Source: Macrocystis pyrifera (taxonomy: Eukaryota; Sar; Phaeophyceae; Laminariales; Laminariaceae). Taken from it: a stretch of 64,000 bases of DNA. The notes beneath the pieces are model-generated. The model did no database searches. It saw nothing but the letters and a program-made list of their open reading frames with translations, and was not told where the DNA came from. Below are positions 42,100-53,462 of the stretch, piece after piece (position 1 is the stretch's first letter; every line of letters begins with the position of its first letter). A program made the translations under genes and the position numbers. The stretch spans positions 6,838,611 to 6,902,610 of the forward strand of contig JASSKH010000021.1 in NCBI GenBank assembly GCA_031763025.1, given 5' to 3'.

Positions 42100-43510
42100 T
42101 AACGTCCGTCAACGGTCCGAGGGGCGACGGGCGGGTTGAGCTCTAGTCGGCCCTTGTTGCCGAGGGTAGGATGGCCGCGTTCTTGGAGTTCCAGACCATG
42201 TTCGGGGGCGTGCAGTTCCCGGGCAAGTCAACTAATTATGACCGCATGTGGCCGGAAATGTGGACGTGGATGTGCGACGCGCTCAACCTCATGGCGCGGG
42301 TGGATGAAAGCCCGGCATGATGTGCTCGTTCGAGAAGTGCCACGAGAGGCCTTACAGGGGCCCGGTACTGCCATACATGATGTGCCGGGACGCCACAAAG
42401 TCAAGCAGATGGCCAAATCGGAGCCAAAGGGGGAACCCTGTTTCTACCTCAATTCCGGGAACAACCATGCCTCAGACTGCAGAAAAATCATGCTGCCACC
42501 ATCAGGCATCACGAGCTACTCCACCGATGTGATGTGGGGCTACCGGCGCGCGCTTTTCGTGGGGGAGTGGACAACGCTTAGCGGAAGAGCTACGATGGCC
42601 GGCCGTCATCCCTGTCGAAAGGGGGGGCTGCCATGTCCCCAGCCCGGCAACCGGAAGCGCCGCAGAGCTTCGAGGTGTGGTACGAGTCGTCGCGACCATC
42701 AACTGGAGCACTGCCGGAGTCCTCCGTACTGCGAGCGACCGGTACATCACCGGAGTCCACCGCGCCCCTGCTCGCTGCGCTGTCCTTACCGCAGCAGCAG
42801 CAGGAGTCGTTGCCCGTACCGCCCGCCACCGGTGCACCAGTGGAGTCCACGCCCGCGCCCCCGCCCACTGCAGAGATGACGGTGCAGCAGCAGCCGCAGC
42901 AGAAGTAGCAACCGCGTGTATCGCCGGCTGTGACTCGGTCGGTGTCGCGGCAGCAGGGGGGCCTGGACCAGCCGCACGGCTTCATTTCGACGCTAGCGGC
43001 GCGGGAGGGTATCGGTATGGACATTGTTGACCAGTCCCCACTGCACATGCCCGAACCTGAATTGCCTTCAGGCCCTGCGAGTGAGTTGGTAACGCCCGAC
43101 TCGTATCGCCAAGCACGCGAGGACGAATATTAAGATGTGTGGGTAAGATCCTTGGACATTGAGTTCGGCGGTCTGTACCGCGCGGAGACATTCGACGTTG
43201 TGGTGGACGAGCAAAGTGGTGGCACGTAGCAACGAAACGGCATCAGCGTAATCTCAGCTACGTGGGTCTATTCTTGGAAGGTTAACGAATTTGGTAGAAT
43301 AGTGTGGGCTAAGGCCAGACTGGTAGCCAGGGGCTTTGGGCAGCGTGCAGGCGTTGATTTTTTCGAGATTTTTTCACCGTGCCCATCAGTTGCGAGTATT
43401 CGTTTGCTCGCTGCGATCGCGTGGGAGTTGGGATTAGATTTATGACATTTCGATGCGAGCAGGCGTTCGTCCAGTCAGAGCTAAGTGAGGACGAGCGAAG
43501 ACATGTCGGC
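42100..43510 (+). pseudogene. Copia 2 inverted block: integrase C-terminal part to RT start
   Basis: On the plus strand: MAAFLEFQTMFGGVQFP and WPEMWTWMCDALNLMARVDE (integrase core end); MAKSEPKGEPCFYLNSGNNH and SYSTDVMWGYRR (integrase C-terminal region). A Pro/Ala-rich linker with VPPATGAPVES follows. Near 43260-43490 are WAKARLVARGFGQRAGVDFF, FSPCPSVASIRLLAAIAWEL and QSELSEDE (RT start). Frameshifts and an in-frame stop occur. Its orientation is opposite to every other coding part of the element. Confidence 0.78.
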
Positions 43511-43523
43511 TTCCCGTAAGCAT

Positions 43524-44099
43524 TCACAGCCGCCAGGAAGTGCGGAAACCGGGGGTAACGGTTGCCGGGGTTTTGACCGCCAGGAAGACCGGCCAGCCCA
43601 TGTCGGTGGCGTCGTAGACGATCATCAGAAGGTACCGTGCGCCACCCGCAGACACCGGCATAGGTCCTGCGACGTCGACGTACAGACGCTGCATCCGCTT
43701 CTCAGCACGGCACGATGTGGACCTAGCGACGCCTTTGCGGATCCCCTTCCCCCCTGCGCACCCATCGCAAGACCCCAAACGACCCGCTACCTTGATGCCT
43801 ATTTGGCGAGCAGTCTCACGTAGAACACCATCGTGGGTGTGGCCAAGGGAACAGTGCAAGCCGTTAACGTATATCCATCTTTGCTTACCGGGCCTCAACA
43901 CTGCTGCAGCAAGTGCGCGGGGTTTCTCGTGCCTCGCTATCCGAGTGTCCTCAACGTAGTTGCCGAACTTCTCCTTGCGTAAAAACACACGTCCATCAAG
44001 CATGTGCGCTCCTGTGTGGTCAAGGGTAATAACGTGCTCCTCTTGGATCATGTGAAAAGAGCAAAGGTCAAAAGGTATCCCCGACACAAAACGCCACAT
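43524..44099 (-). pseudogene. Copia 2 gag-pre-integrase and integrase start
   Basis: The frame has NGLHCSLGHTHDGVLRETAR and GSCDGCAGGKGIRKGVAR (the His/Cys zinc-binding region), then RLYVDVAGPMP with the first catalytic Asp and RYLLMIVYDATDMGWPVFLA. It ends where the inverted block begins. Confidence 0.82.
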
Positions 44100-45520
44100 T
44101 CCTCAAGGTGACTGTTACGTCCTCAGCACAATGCATCATCACATCAGCGCAACCGAAAAACTCTACCTCCATCTTCTTCCCATCACTAATCATCCAAAGC
44201 TTCTAGTCGGGGGCAGGGGACCTCTTGTCGTAGAAAAATGAACCATCACCAGTGTAGTGGATTGAAGCAGCACTATGTCCAATCAAAATCTTGCTCCCTG
44301 GCCTCGTAGGCCTCACAAGACTCCCCCCAACAGAATGAGCATGCTACTTGCCTGAAGACGTTAAACGTGCCACTACGAGGGTGGGCCACTCAACCTTCTG
44401 TTTACTGCTCGCCAGCGCTTGGTTGTCGCTAGCCGAGGAACGCGATCCTCCCTTGTAGGCTTCTCCACCTCTTGGCTCTGGCACCCCCTGCTCTCCGCCC
44501 TCCTGCACTCCACCGCCCACACCACCCCCGTCCCATTGTGGTTCACCTCCGCCCATACAGCCCCCGCCCCACTGTGATTCGCATCTGCCCATACCTCCCC
44601 CGCCCCGTTGTGGTTCGCGTCCGCGCTGCCGTCGCCGCCGTTGCCGTGCATGATTAGGCCGCCTTGTTGCTGCAGGCAGACTCCTGGTTGTGGGACGCTG
44701 TTGTAAGGTTCATGAGGGGCCAGAGGGCCATGTGGGGAGGTCATGGCGACGTTGATATGCATACGGGCGGGCGGAACAGTGCGGCACTGCCTGAATGTGT
44801 GACCGTAGGCTCCACAAGTACCGCACACCCCCAAAAGCGGTCGGCGCTCTGCAGATCCCGGATTTATGCCCGAGGGAGCCACATCGATCGCACTTGTACA
44901 CCCCCCCGTCGTCGCTCCCGGAGACGGAGGGGACTCCGACTGGTACCACCCACCTCCGGTGCTCCAACCCAACCATTGTCCCACGGCTTCTGCTGGTGCT
45001 GACGCTGTTTCTGCTGCTGAGGCTACTGCGGTTGGTACTGCTGCTGGAAACGCTGACCTTGACCCCAACGTCACGGCTGTTGTCCACAAACGTCATATTG
45101 CCGCTGCTGCGGATGCCCGGCCCCTCCATACTGCCCCTGCTGCTGCCCGGCATATCCATCCTGCCGCTGCTGCTGCTGGTGAAGCTGCTGCTGCTGCCCG
45201 GAAGCTCCATACTGCTGCTACTGCTGCTGCGGCTGCTGCAGCCCGGCGGCTCTACACTGCCGCTGCCGCTGTTGATGCTGCTGCTGCTGCTGCTGCTGTC
45301 CGGCGCCACCAAATCTCCCCCCGACGCCACTGCCTTGAAATTCCCCACCAACGGCGAGGGCGTGCGGATCCACCAATGACGCTGTAGCCGCTGATACAAC
45401 CCCCGTAAAATTTCGCTCCTCCAGTGCCTTGGTCTTGCGGTTAGCGTGGGAGGCCCGAAAAATTTCCTGCATCTCCGAGCGCGTGATTCTGGACCGAAGC
45501 AAGCTATTAATAGTGCCCTG
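44100..45520 (-). pseudogene. Copia 2 gag C-terminal part, zinc knuckles and protease remnant
   Basis: Two knuckle motifs of CCHC type are visible in overlapping frames (CGTCGAYGHTFRQC and CDRCGSLGHKSGIC). They are preceded by Gln-, Ser- and Gly-rich low-complexity sequence coded by CAG-type repeats (45000-45310). At about 44210-44330 the protease region reads KILIGHSAAS where copia elements normally have a D-S-G-A-S active site, so the aspartate and glycine are lost. Confidence 0.7.
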
Positions 45521-45522
45521 CT

Positions 45523-46309
45523 CTACGTCGTAAAACTCGGACGGAAGACGACGTGTATGTATGCGAACATTCTCGCGCCCAATGCGGACAATGAATTCAG
45601 GTTTCCCTCGGCACGAGTGAAGAACAACTTGTGGTCCTCATCTCCCTGCATCGCGATGTTCTCGAACTCCTTCTCCAGATAATCCATCTCGGCATCTCCT
45701 TTTGGCTGGTACCAATCCATCACGGCCTTCCACGCTCCCTCCACTGATCCAGCGGCATGCATTCGTTCGTCGGCAGGCTGCCCTTGCATTCGTCCAGCGG
45801 CATGCATTCGTTCGACCTTTTCTTGTATATGACGGTAGACAGATCGGTCGCGCTGCGCCACCCCTCCTGAACCTCCAGCTAGCCGGATGGGGTCGCTCGT
45901 GGGCTAAAGCGTATCAATCAAACCCCGCGCCGTCAAGTAAGCTTGGAATCTGTTGGACCACAAGTGGAGCTGGTTACGCCCGACAAACTTGACTGTTTTG
46001 CGATTACATGACGAGCGACGGGCCGGTCGGAATGCAGTAGCGTTGCTCCGGCACTGGCTGTCTAGCACCTGCCTGCTGCATGGTCTGCCCGCTCCTTCCA
46101 CCGGCATTCTCCTGAACCGCTGCCTCGGCTGATATCCTTAACGCTCTGTCCGCTGCCTTGGCTGATATCCTTAACTCTCTGTCCGCTGCCAGCGACGCTC
46201 TGTCCGCTGTCAACGACGCTCTTGCCGCTACCAACGACACGTCTCGCTCAGCCAAATCCATCGACACCTGCCCAAGTTTTTGCCTAAGCAGCTCGCTCTC
46301 CTTTTCCAA
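45523..46309 (-). pseudogene. Copia 2 gag N-terminal part
   Basis: 46004-46309 encodes a Glu/Leu-rich and Ala/Asp/Arg-rich coiled-coil-like start (MEKESELLRQKLGQ, with repeats of AADRALRISAEA). 45523-45861 encodes a gag segment AVMDWYQPKGDAEMDYLEKE, then ENIAMQGDEDHKLFFTRAEG. A 24-bp-type tandem repeat (CTGTCCGCTGCC..GCTGATATCCTTAAC) at 46115-46225 produces the repetitive N-terminus. Confidence 0.7.
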
Positions 46310-46353
46310 AGCGGTGCCCTTTCAGCACCACCAGGCCTGGAAACACACTATTG

Positions 46354-46798
46354 TGTTTGGATACACTGCTTTCGGACGTGAACTTGGAATCACGTGGCCT
46401 ACCGATATAGTGTGAAGAAGATCTGTAGATATATACTGTTAATACCAACACGACCCGAATACACCCTCACGCAGAAGCACAGTACCTGATCGTCAAAGGC
46501 TCCCATAAATACCAGGCGGTTCAACACCTTCACGTCAGAGGTCCCGCCACATAAACCACACAGGAGTACGCCGTACGTTTTAGTCACGCCCTACCCTCTC
46601 ATATATAACGCGGAGTATCTTAGCATCAAACCCCGGGTCGTGTCCTAGCATCACGACTGCTTCGCAAGGCAAGCCATACTCGCATCCCAGAACACTCAGG
46701 GATACCAAATAATGCCTAGACACATAATACTAACCCCCGAACATATATGAAACCGTCAGATATTACCAGACCAGTATCAAGTAAGCGTATCACAAGCA
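46354..46798 (-). repeat. 5' LTR of copia element 2 (445 bp)
   Basis: Matches 39568-40008 along its length, from TGTTTGGATACACTGCTTTC to GTAAGCGTATCACAAGCA. The sequence just inside (plus strand ..CAGGCCTGGAAACACACTAT) does not give an obvious tRNA-complementary primer site directly at the LTR edge. Confidence 0.88.
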
Positions 46799-49700
46799 CT
46801 ACCCGGACGCTTAATCGAGAAACAAAACTCGAGGAAGCGGTGTGGCTCGCGTAACCAGAAGCGACATAAGCTTAGGCTAGTCGAGCACTGTACCATTTGA
46901 AAGTACCTGAGAGCGAAACACAAAAATAAGAAAAACAATACCTATTGCCCTACCCACTGCGAAGGCAAGGTGTGCTTCGAAGAGATGAAAAACAAACAGG
47001 GGGGTAACGCAACGGAACAAGTACTAGTGCGACGGGGCTCACTCGAACAGTGACAACAGTGTCGGAATAGGGGAAATCACTCCATGAGAAAGTTCAAGAC
47101 AGTCAGGACCCAATCCCACAGAAAGAGGGCGGAAAAGACGCGTGCGAGATTTCGTCGACACTGAGCGCGCTGAAACCCAAAAGAAAGAAAGATCAGACAT
47201 CGTCACGGCCTATGCATTATCGCGCGGGAGAGGGCGCGATGCAAACTGGCGCTGAAGAACGAAATCTATCACCTCGGCTTGCTTGGCGATACTAAGAAGG
47301 CGGAGGGGGAACGCATGAAATGCAAATGTGGTCAGACCCAAACCAAGGGAAACCTGTAAGATGCGCATAAGAGGCTCGCGAACATAGTCTCAGGAAAATC
47401 AGAGAAATGCCAAAGGACACAATAACAAAAACAAAACCTGGTACGACTGGTCACGCTGGTCGTGAAGGATCGCAACAGGTCATAGGAAGGAATCACTAAG
47501 CGAACGAACGTTTCGGCCGCTTTCGAAGAGGGGGCAAAATAATCGTAGGTACGGAACGCAAGAGACACGTGAGCTAATGGCAAGGAGACGGAAGTTTATC
47601 AACCGTAGGCCCAATCGGCGCAAGAACTCACCAGCCGGTTGCCGTGAAAGCAGGGAAACGATTGGATAGTTCGAGAACGTCAAAACAACCAATACACCTA
47701 CATCACAACAAATCAAATAAACCACAAGAATAGTGACACGATACCGACCTCAGCCCCGGCGACTACAAAATATACGCATGCGAAAACTAAATTGGCTACT
47801 GGGACGTGTTCAAGTTGGCAGAGACAGCTAATTCAGCTCCGCGGGACTCGTCGACGTTGCGTATAATACCTCGCATTAGGGAGCTTCTTTGGTGCACTTG
47901 CAGACATCACGAGCCGTGAACGACTCCAAGAGCCGTAGTACACCGAGCGGAATATAGCGCGACAGTACTACAAGAACGATGGGGACGAGAAGCGAGACGT
48001 AAGCTCCCAACTGGTAATGCTCAACACATACAACGTACCTGTCCAACAGAAGAACCGCCAACGCAGTAGAGGTTATTGCAGTTAGGAGTTTGATCACCTC
48101 AAGGCCTGTGTATCACACTCCGTATTCCCGCCCTTCTACTACGATACTCGCAGTATGTCGGATGTTAGTGCCTGGTATTACTTGTATCTCCGATACTTTG
48201 TATTCCGGAGGTTGGAGAGGGCCAAAATTTTGCTCGTGGAATTATATTCTAGGCGATGGTCAAAACTTTTGACACATGCCACAACGAAGCACGAAACGTT
48301 CACAGCAGTCATGCACAAGGAGGCTGACCACACTGAGTCTCGTGCTTTCCACAGCTGCCAAGGTGCCGTAGGCCAAGCTTACCAGAGATTGCCTTCTCGT
48401 CTCTACTAGTACGTGTATATATGTGATCTGGTTGCAACAACTACTACTATACTGCTGTAATACGTGGCGTGATTTTGAGCTGAGACCCAGAAAGCACTCG
48501 TATAACAAACAGGAATGTCATCGGTCCAGGCATCTGGCGGCATGATTAATTATTTTTGTGCAATCCGAAGCATTATTCGGTCGCGAGAAGAAACAAAATA
48601 GGGGGGGGGGGGGGGATGGAGACCCGCTGCTCTATTATTATATATATCTCTATTTTCGTTTTCAAACATTCTTTCTGTCACGTGTATATCGACTATATTT
48701 TGGTATCGCCAGTAGCTACTCCTGCCAGTCTCTGCACCCAAATAGTGTGTCCCTCCATTTGTTTCTGAAGCCTGTTTATTCTATTGATTTCCAGCGTCCC
48801 ACATTTGTTATAAGGATTACCCTGGGCTGGGTAATCGATCGATCTTTTACCCCTATAGCTCGCTAGATAACACTTTCACATTGGTGTCGTCGGCAGGACA
48901 CGAACCTACGCGTAAAATCACAATGGGCTGTCGCCTCGTGGGGGGGCGATAATTCATTTTTGAGGCAGATCCCTCCTCTCAACAGCGTCTTTCGAACTGT
49001 GATACGGTCAATGTGCTTCCTCCAGCTATTCGACATTAGTGCCGAACGTGCCGATCACGGGATACCATGAATATCATGACACATTCGCTTCATAGCTACT
49101 TCCTTCACTGTGGCCCTACCACCGCGCCGTGGGGGCGGGGGGAGGAGCGTATTGCCTAGTACTGTTGTATTGTCTCTGACTTTACCAACTTTCCGGCACA
49201 CTTCTAGCTATTTACTCGCAGTTATCAGCGACATTTAGCATCGCCATCGGGACCTGTCGTACAGAAAGAAATACCTGGTATGATGGTAGGAACTCGTCTG
49301 GCGCGGTCGGCCGCTAGCTGGGCTCTTCAGTAGACATTCTGTAGATTTTCGCTACCATCAGCCACAATTCGTAAATCACTGGAACTCTTCGCAGGAGTAA
49401 TTTTTCACGTTTCACGTTTTTTCGGGAACACACTAAAACCAAGTAAAAAAAAACGCGCACCACGAGCGGTGCTTTGTCCATGGAAAATCCATTAAAAGAA
49501 GCTTGCGCCTGGGCATGAAGCGTGTGGCGTCCAAAATCTGAAATGTTTTGTTTTCTTTAGGGTATAGGTACTACGGGCTCCGCGTGGACCTGCAGAGGGT
49601 CACTGAGCTTCGTTTGGTTCGCTACGGAGAGAGCGCCAAGAGTATTCATTCTGGCTTATCGACCATCCTCGCGGAATCGCCTGCTCAGCTTGAAATTATC

Positions 49701-49982
49701 TTGCCGTGCCAATCCTGAAACCACCTCGACGCGGGGTGGGGCAGACGAACTGCCGTGTTTGTCCACGGTGCTGTAATATGACTCCTGTGATCATTGAAAA
49801 TAACAGACTACACATCACAGCAACTGAAGCACATCGTACACCCCAAAGAAGAAAAAGTGAAACCAGCATCCATATGTAAGTATAAATACGTACGTACGTA
49901 CGAGTACAGAGAATATATACAAGAATTGAAACCCAGGGACCGCAGACTCATATTCACGCAGATGTAATAAAGTAGTATCCAC
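46799..49982. other. Non-genic stretch, 3.2 kb
   Basis: Only short frames without motifs. A poly-G at 48601-48615 is followed by a TATATATATC run. ACGTACGTACGTACG lies at 49889-49903. No inverted-repeat element of the families above was seen, which is unusual for this window. Confidence 0.5.
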
Positions 49983-50433
49983 CTTAGAGGAACGTATCTA
50001 TCCGTATGCGAATTTTATACGGTTGCACGTAGCGCTTTGGGTGTACACCCGTACACGAATCTTATGTGGTTGCACGTAGCGTTGTGGGGATAAACCCGTA
50101 TGCGAATCTTATATAGTTTTACGTAGCGCTTTGGGAACATTCAGTGGAGCCATTCTAGGAACCCCCTTATGAGCAGAACATTCTGTTATAGTCAGGGGAT
50201 CTTCTTCATGGCAACGTCCTGGTAGACTGTACCTGCACACAGGTTAGTTTTGGTGAACGTTTGGGCCGAGTTGTGTTCCCGACGAAGCCCACCTCGCTCA
50301 CTCGAGTTTTCTCTCTCCCTCAACTCGCTTGTGGAGCAATATTAAGAAGGTCGTGGAATACAAGCAGCGTACCCTACCTAGCATCGACATCCCTGTGTCT
50401 CTTACCAGCTTATATCTCTACACCCCCATCACA
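49983..50433 (+). repeat. Left terminal repeat of a TRIM-like element
   Basis: Contains three internal units of about 50 bp on the theme CCGTATGCGAATCTTATATG + GTTGCACGTAGCGCTTTGGG, then CAACGTCCTGGTAGACTG, TCCCGACGAAGCCCACCTCG and CATCGACATCC, ending ACCCCCATCACA. Confidence 0.7.
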
Positions 50434-50632
50434 ATTGGCGTCGTCGTCAGAGGCGTCGGAGCCTCACTACGAAGTGTGGGGTAGAACCATCACCTCATTC
50501 CTGTGTTGAATAGCCGCATGTTCGATGTTTCTTCCTGATTTTGGAATGATATAGTCATCATCCTCTTATCGTCGTGTGATCTGCATCTACGACTCTTCAG
50601 TGTGGGCTAATGTGATGGAGTAGAACATCCGC

Positions 50633-51310
50633 TGTAGAGGAACGCATATTCCCGTATGCGAATCTTATATGGTTGCACGTAGCGCTTTGGGTTTATACAC
50701 GTATACGAACATTTTTTGGTTACACGTATCGTTTTGGGGATATACCCGTATGCGAATCTTGAATGGTTATGCGTATAGTGCTTTGGGAACATTCAATGGA
50801 GGCAGTCTAGCAACCCCCTTGCGAGCAGAACGTTATTTTATAATTGAGGCGTTCTACGATAGAGGTTCTCCCTGAATTTTTTAAGGTTCCCTACTGAAGG
50901 ACCTCCATACCTCACCCGAAAACTGACTTCATCGAAAATAAAATTGCTTCCCGACGAATAATCCCATGGCCCAAGTATACAAAAACGTTATTTTTCGAAA
51001 CAAGATTGGCATTCCGACGAGTTTCGATTCAGGAACCCTGCCATTCAGAAATAACTTTAGCGGAAATGTGCTACCTCCATCGTAGAACGCGTCAGTCAGG
51101 GAACCTTCTTCATGACAACGTCCCAGTAGGCTGTGTCTCCACACAGGTTAGGTTTGGTCCACGTCTGGGCTGAGTTGTGTTCCCGACGAAGCCCACATCG
51201 CTCACTCGAGTTCTCCCTCTCCCTTAACTCGCTTGTGGATCAATAACAAGAAGATAGTGAACTACAAGCAGCGTGTCCTACCCAGCATCGATTCTCTGTA
51301 CCCCATCACA
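50633..51310 (+). repeat. Right terminal repeat of the TRIM-like element, interrupted
   Basis: The three CCGTATGCGAATCTT..CGCTTTGGG units (50650-50790) and AACCCCCTTGCGAGCAGAAC precede the MITE. CTTCTTCATGACAACGTCCC and TCCCGACGAAGCCCACATCG follow it. Confidence 0.7.
50848..51090. mobile_element. MITE family 4 copy in the TRIM-like repeat
   Basis: GGCGTTCTACGATAGAGG on the left and CCTCCATCGTAGAACGC on the right are inverted repeats. The interior has CCCTGAATTTTTTAAGGTTC, matching the minus strand of the copy at 17022-17285. Confidence 0.72.
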
Positions 51311-51576
51311 CAGGGAAAAAACAGTGCACGTATGGCCTCTCAGATTGGTTCAAAATTCACCAAAATTGGTTGAACGCTAGACAGCGCAGACGAAGCCAGA
51401 TACACCCTGGCCTTTTCGAACCAATATCAGGTACGATGTCCGGCTGGTCAACAGCAGGGCTCCTGGCGTGTGATTTTTACTTGCTTTTAGTACGAGTAAG
51501 CAACTGACTTTGGCCCAAAAGTGGCCAAGTATACCTGATTTGGGCATAAACCCTTTAAATAAAAAGCATTACCGGG
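51311..51576. other. Non-genic gap between elements
   Basis: No feature recognised; a short mirrored CCAAAAGTGGCCAAG occurs near 51517. Confidence 0.4.
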
Positions 51577-51597
51577 TATTATTTCGTGTGCCCGAAG

Positions 51598-51806
51598 CAG
51601 AATATTCTCGGTAAGAATGAGTGAATGTGAGTTTTGTACGTACGTGAGTATAACCAACCCGATGAGTGCGGTGATACATGGTAGCATAAATCATAGCTCT
51701 TGGTACACACACCTTGCCCGGTACGTAGCCGCAACCTACACGTGACAGCGCAGTGAAGCATGGGCAAAGCTACAGGTCCCAGGTGTGATACAGACTAGTT
51801 TGAGTT
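51598..51806 (+). repeat. Left split direct repeat of the YR element
   Basis: About 80% similar to 57203-57412; the gag-like ORF starts five bases downstream. Confidence 0.8.
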
Positions 51807-51810
51807 CAGG

Positions 51811-52401
51811 ATGTCCGACGAGAGCAAGTCGCCAGAGGCCGAGGCCAACGCCGCTACTGCTGCGCGAGAGGCTCATGCTGAATTGATTGCTGCTCAAACA
51901 CGAGCGGAGGCGAATGATCATGCTGTTGCAGCTGTGGTGCAAGCGGAGGTCGACGCACGCCGTGCTGTGCAAGCCGAGGCCCAGGCTCCCCAGGCCACCG
52001 ACGCTGCTGTGGCCGTTCGCCAGGCCAACGCTGCTGCTGGTACTACTGCTTCTGCTGCTACGACTGTTCCTGCGGCTGGTCTTGCATCTATGCCGGCGGC
52101 CTCGGGGGGAGCGGTATCGACGGCTGACGTGCTGTATTGGCAGAGCCAGGTGGTCTCTGAGTTTTCCCGCATCGATACGGAGATCCTCGGCGTCAAGTCA
52201 ACTCTGGACAACGTGCTTCTGTCTGTTGCTGGCCTACGGGACGCCTTATCCGGCGGCGCATCTAAGACCGCACACATCGAGTTCCTTCTCCAGAATTTTA
52301 TGGACAACTTCGCCGACCGTGAGCCTGCCGTGCGGGACATCGGGGACGCGAGGGAGTGTCACGTCCCACAATCACCGCTAACTGACAATACGGCCCTTTG
52401 A
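51811..52401 (+). CDS. YR element gag-like ORF, N-terminal part
   Basis: An ATG frame of 196 codons. The first 115 residues are very rich in Ala, Glu and Gln with a heptad-like pattern (REAHAELIAAQTRAEANDHA), suggesting a coiled coil. The rest is more balanced (VVSEFSRIDTEILGVKSTLD, AHIEFLLQNFMDNFADREPA). It ends at an early stop; related sequence seems to continue in another frame from about 52400. By position it corresponds to the gag-like protein of DIRS elements, which has little sequence conservation. Confidence 0.6.
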   Translation: MSDESKSPEAEANAATAAREAHAELIAAQTRAEANDHAVAAVVQAEVDARRAVQAEAQAPQATDAAVAVRQANAAAGTTASAATTVPAAGLASMPAASGGAVSTADVLYWQSQVVSEFSRIDTEILGVKSTLDNVLLSVAGLRDALSGGASKTAHIEFLLQNFMDNFADREPAVRDIGDARECHVPQSPLTDNTAL

Positions 52402-53460
52402 AAAAAATCCGTCTCGCAAACACTGGCTTCTTTGGGAACTCTTGCCCCCGAACCTCGCCGAGTCGGTCGCGGACATTCAGTCGTTTGTGGGTGGTGGCGG
52501 CTCAGCTTCGCGCAGTCATCAATGATGACGTGGTCGCGTACGGGCCACGTGCCGACTACTCGGTCGACCGCCTGGTGACGGTGATGGTCGCTGACCACCT
52601 GGACCTCTTGCGCCAGGCTCTTATGGCGGTTCTTACAGTTGGACTGTCGGCTGACGTCGCCGACGACCGCGCTTGCCTGGACCGGCTGGAACCCGTCGAC
52701 GCCTCTTTCACATCGCGGCTGCCGGTCTTCGCCGTCACACTCTAAGCAACATCCATTTGCGTTCCGGCTCCGTGACGCGGGCTGTTATGAGCGAAACGGT
52801 GAACAACGACCTTCGCCTGTGGGTTAACAATTTCATGAGCTTCGCTCAGCAAGTTCGTCCGTCGACTGTTCCCTCTCAGTTTAGGGCCGTGTTTCACGCG
52901 CCGCCTGCCCCTACGTTCAGTCGCGCACGCTCCTTTTGCGCGTCTGGTGGCGACGTTCTAAAGCTCGTCGAAGGTCTCCACGTTCCACGCTACAGCCGGG
53001 ACGGGGCATCCAAGCAGAGCCTTAGACTCGCCCCCGCCAAGACGGGTCCGGCCAGAAAGAAGAGCGCCGCGCTGTCCAGGCTGTTTTCGTCCACGGGCCA
53101 ATGCCGGTTCTGCGATTCGTGCATGCTAATACCCCGGCCGACTCCTCCTCTCCTCCAGCTCTGTTCGACGGTGGATCGGCGGCACCAACTAGGGCAATGG
53201 TGGTGCGGCGGTGTAGGCTAGTGGGTCGCGGGCTCTGGTGCTCCGCCCAGATGGTGGTCACGGCGGGGGCGGGAGTGGTGGTGGCTCAGGTTCGGGATGA
53301 AGACACGGGCCCTTCCCGTCGGTTGGGCCAACGCCTAGGGAGGGGGCGGCGGCGCGGGCCGTTGGCGGAGCGGCGACGGCGCCGGTCGCCAGCGGCGGAG
53401 CTGGGACTCGGTCGGCCACCCGCGAAGGAGAGGGGGGGTTACGTAGGCGTGCGTTAGGAG
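52402..53460 (+). pseudogene. YR element gag-like region, second part
   Basis: Readings such as DYSVDRLVTVMVADHLDLLR (52398-52745 frame) and NDLRLWVNNFMSFAQQVRPS (52673-53221 frame) continue the protein across frameshifts. The end becomes Gly/Arg-rich and low in complexity. Confidence 0.5.
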
Positions 53461-53462
53461 CG

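Larger units (their letters stand above)
39568..46798 (-). mobile_element. Ty1/copia retrotransposon 2, full length, rearranged
   Basis: Both LTRs are present and the coding order on the minus strand is gag, zinc knuckles, protease remnant, gag-pre-integrase and integrase start. Next comes a block of about 1.4 kb in the opposite orientation (integrase end, linker and RT start), then RT end and RNase H on the minus strand again. Turning the block at about 42100-43500 round restores the normal order. Flanks of the two LTRs show no matching 5-bp duplication (GTCCG versus CTACC), so later changes at the edges are likely. Confidence 0.85.
49983..51310 (+). mobile_element. TRIM-like element (terminal-repeat retrotransposon in miniature)
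   Basis: Two direct repeats (49983-50433 and 50633-51310) flank only about 200 bp of interior with no open frame. Both repeats end with ACCCCCATCACA / TACCCCATCACA. The right one starts TGTAGAGGAACG and the left has CTTAGAGGAACG, roughly TG..CA. The right repeat is longer only because a family-4 MITE (50848-51090) lies in it. Orientation is uncertain. It could also be two solo LTRs close together. Confidence 0.6.

Noticed and set aside
44373-45399. Long plus- and minus-strand Ala/Ser/Leu-rich frames
   Set aside because: CAG/CTG-type repeats keep all frames open; only the minus-strand zinc knuckles support a real protein (copia 2 gag).
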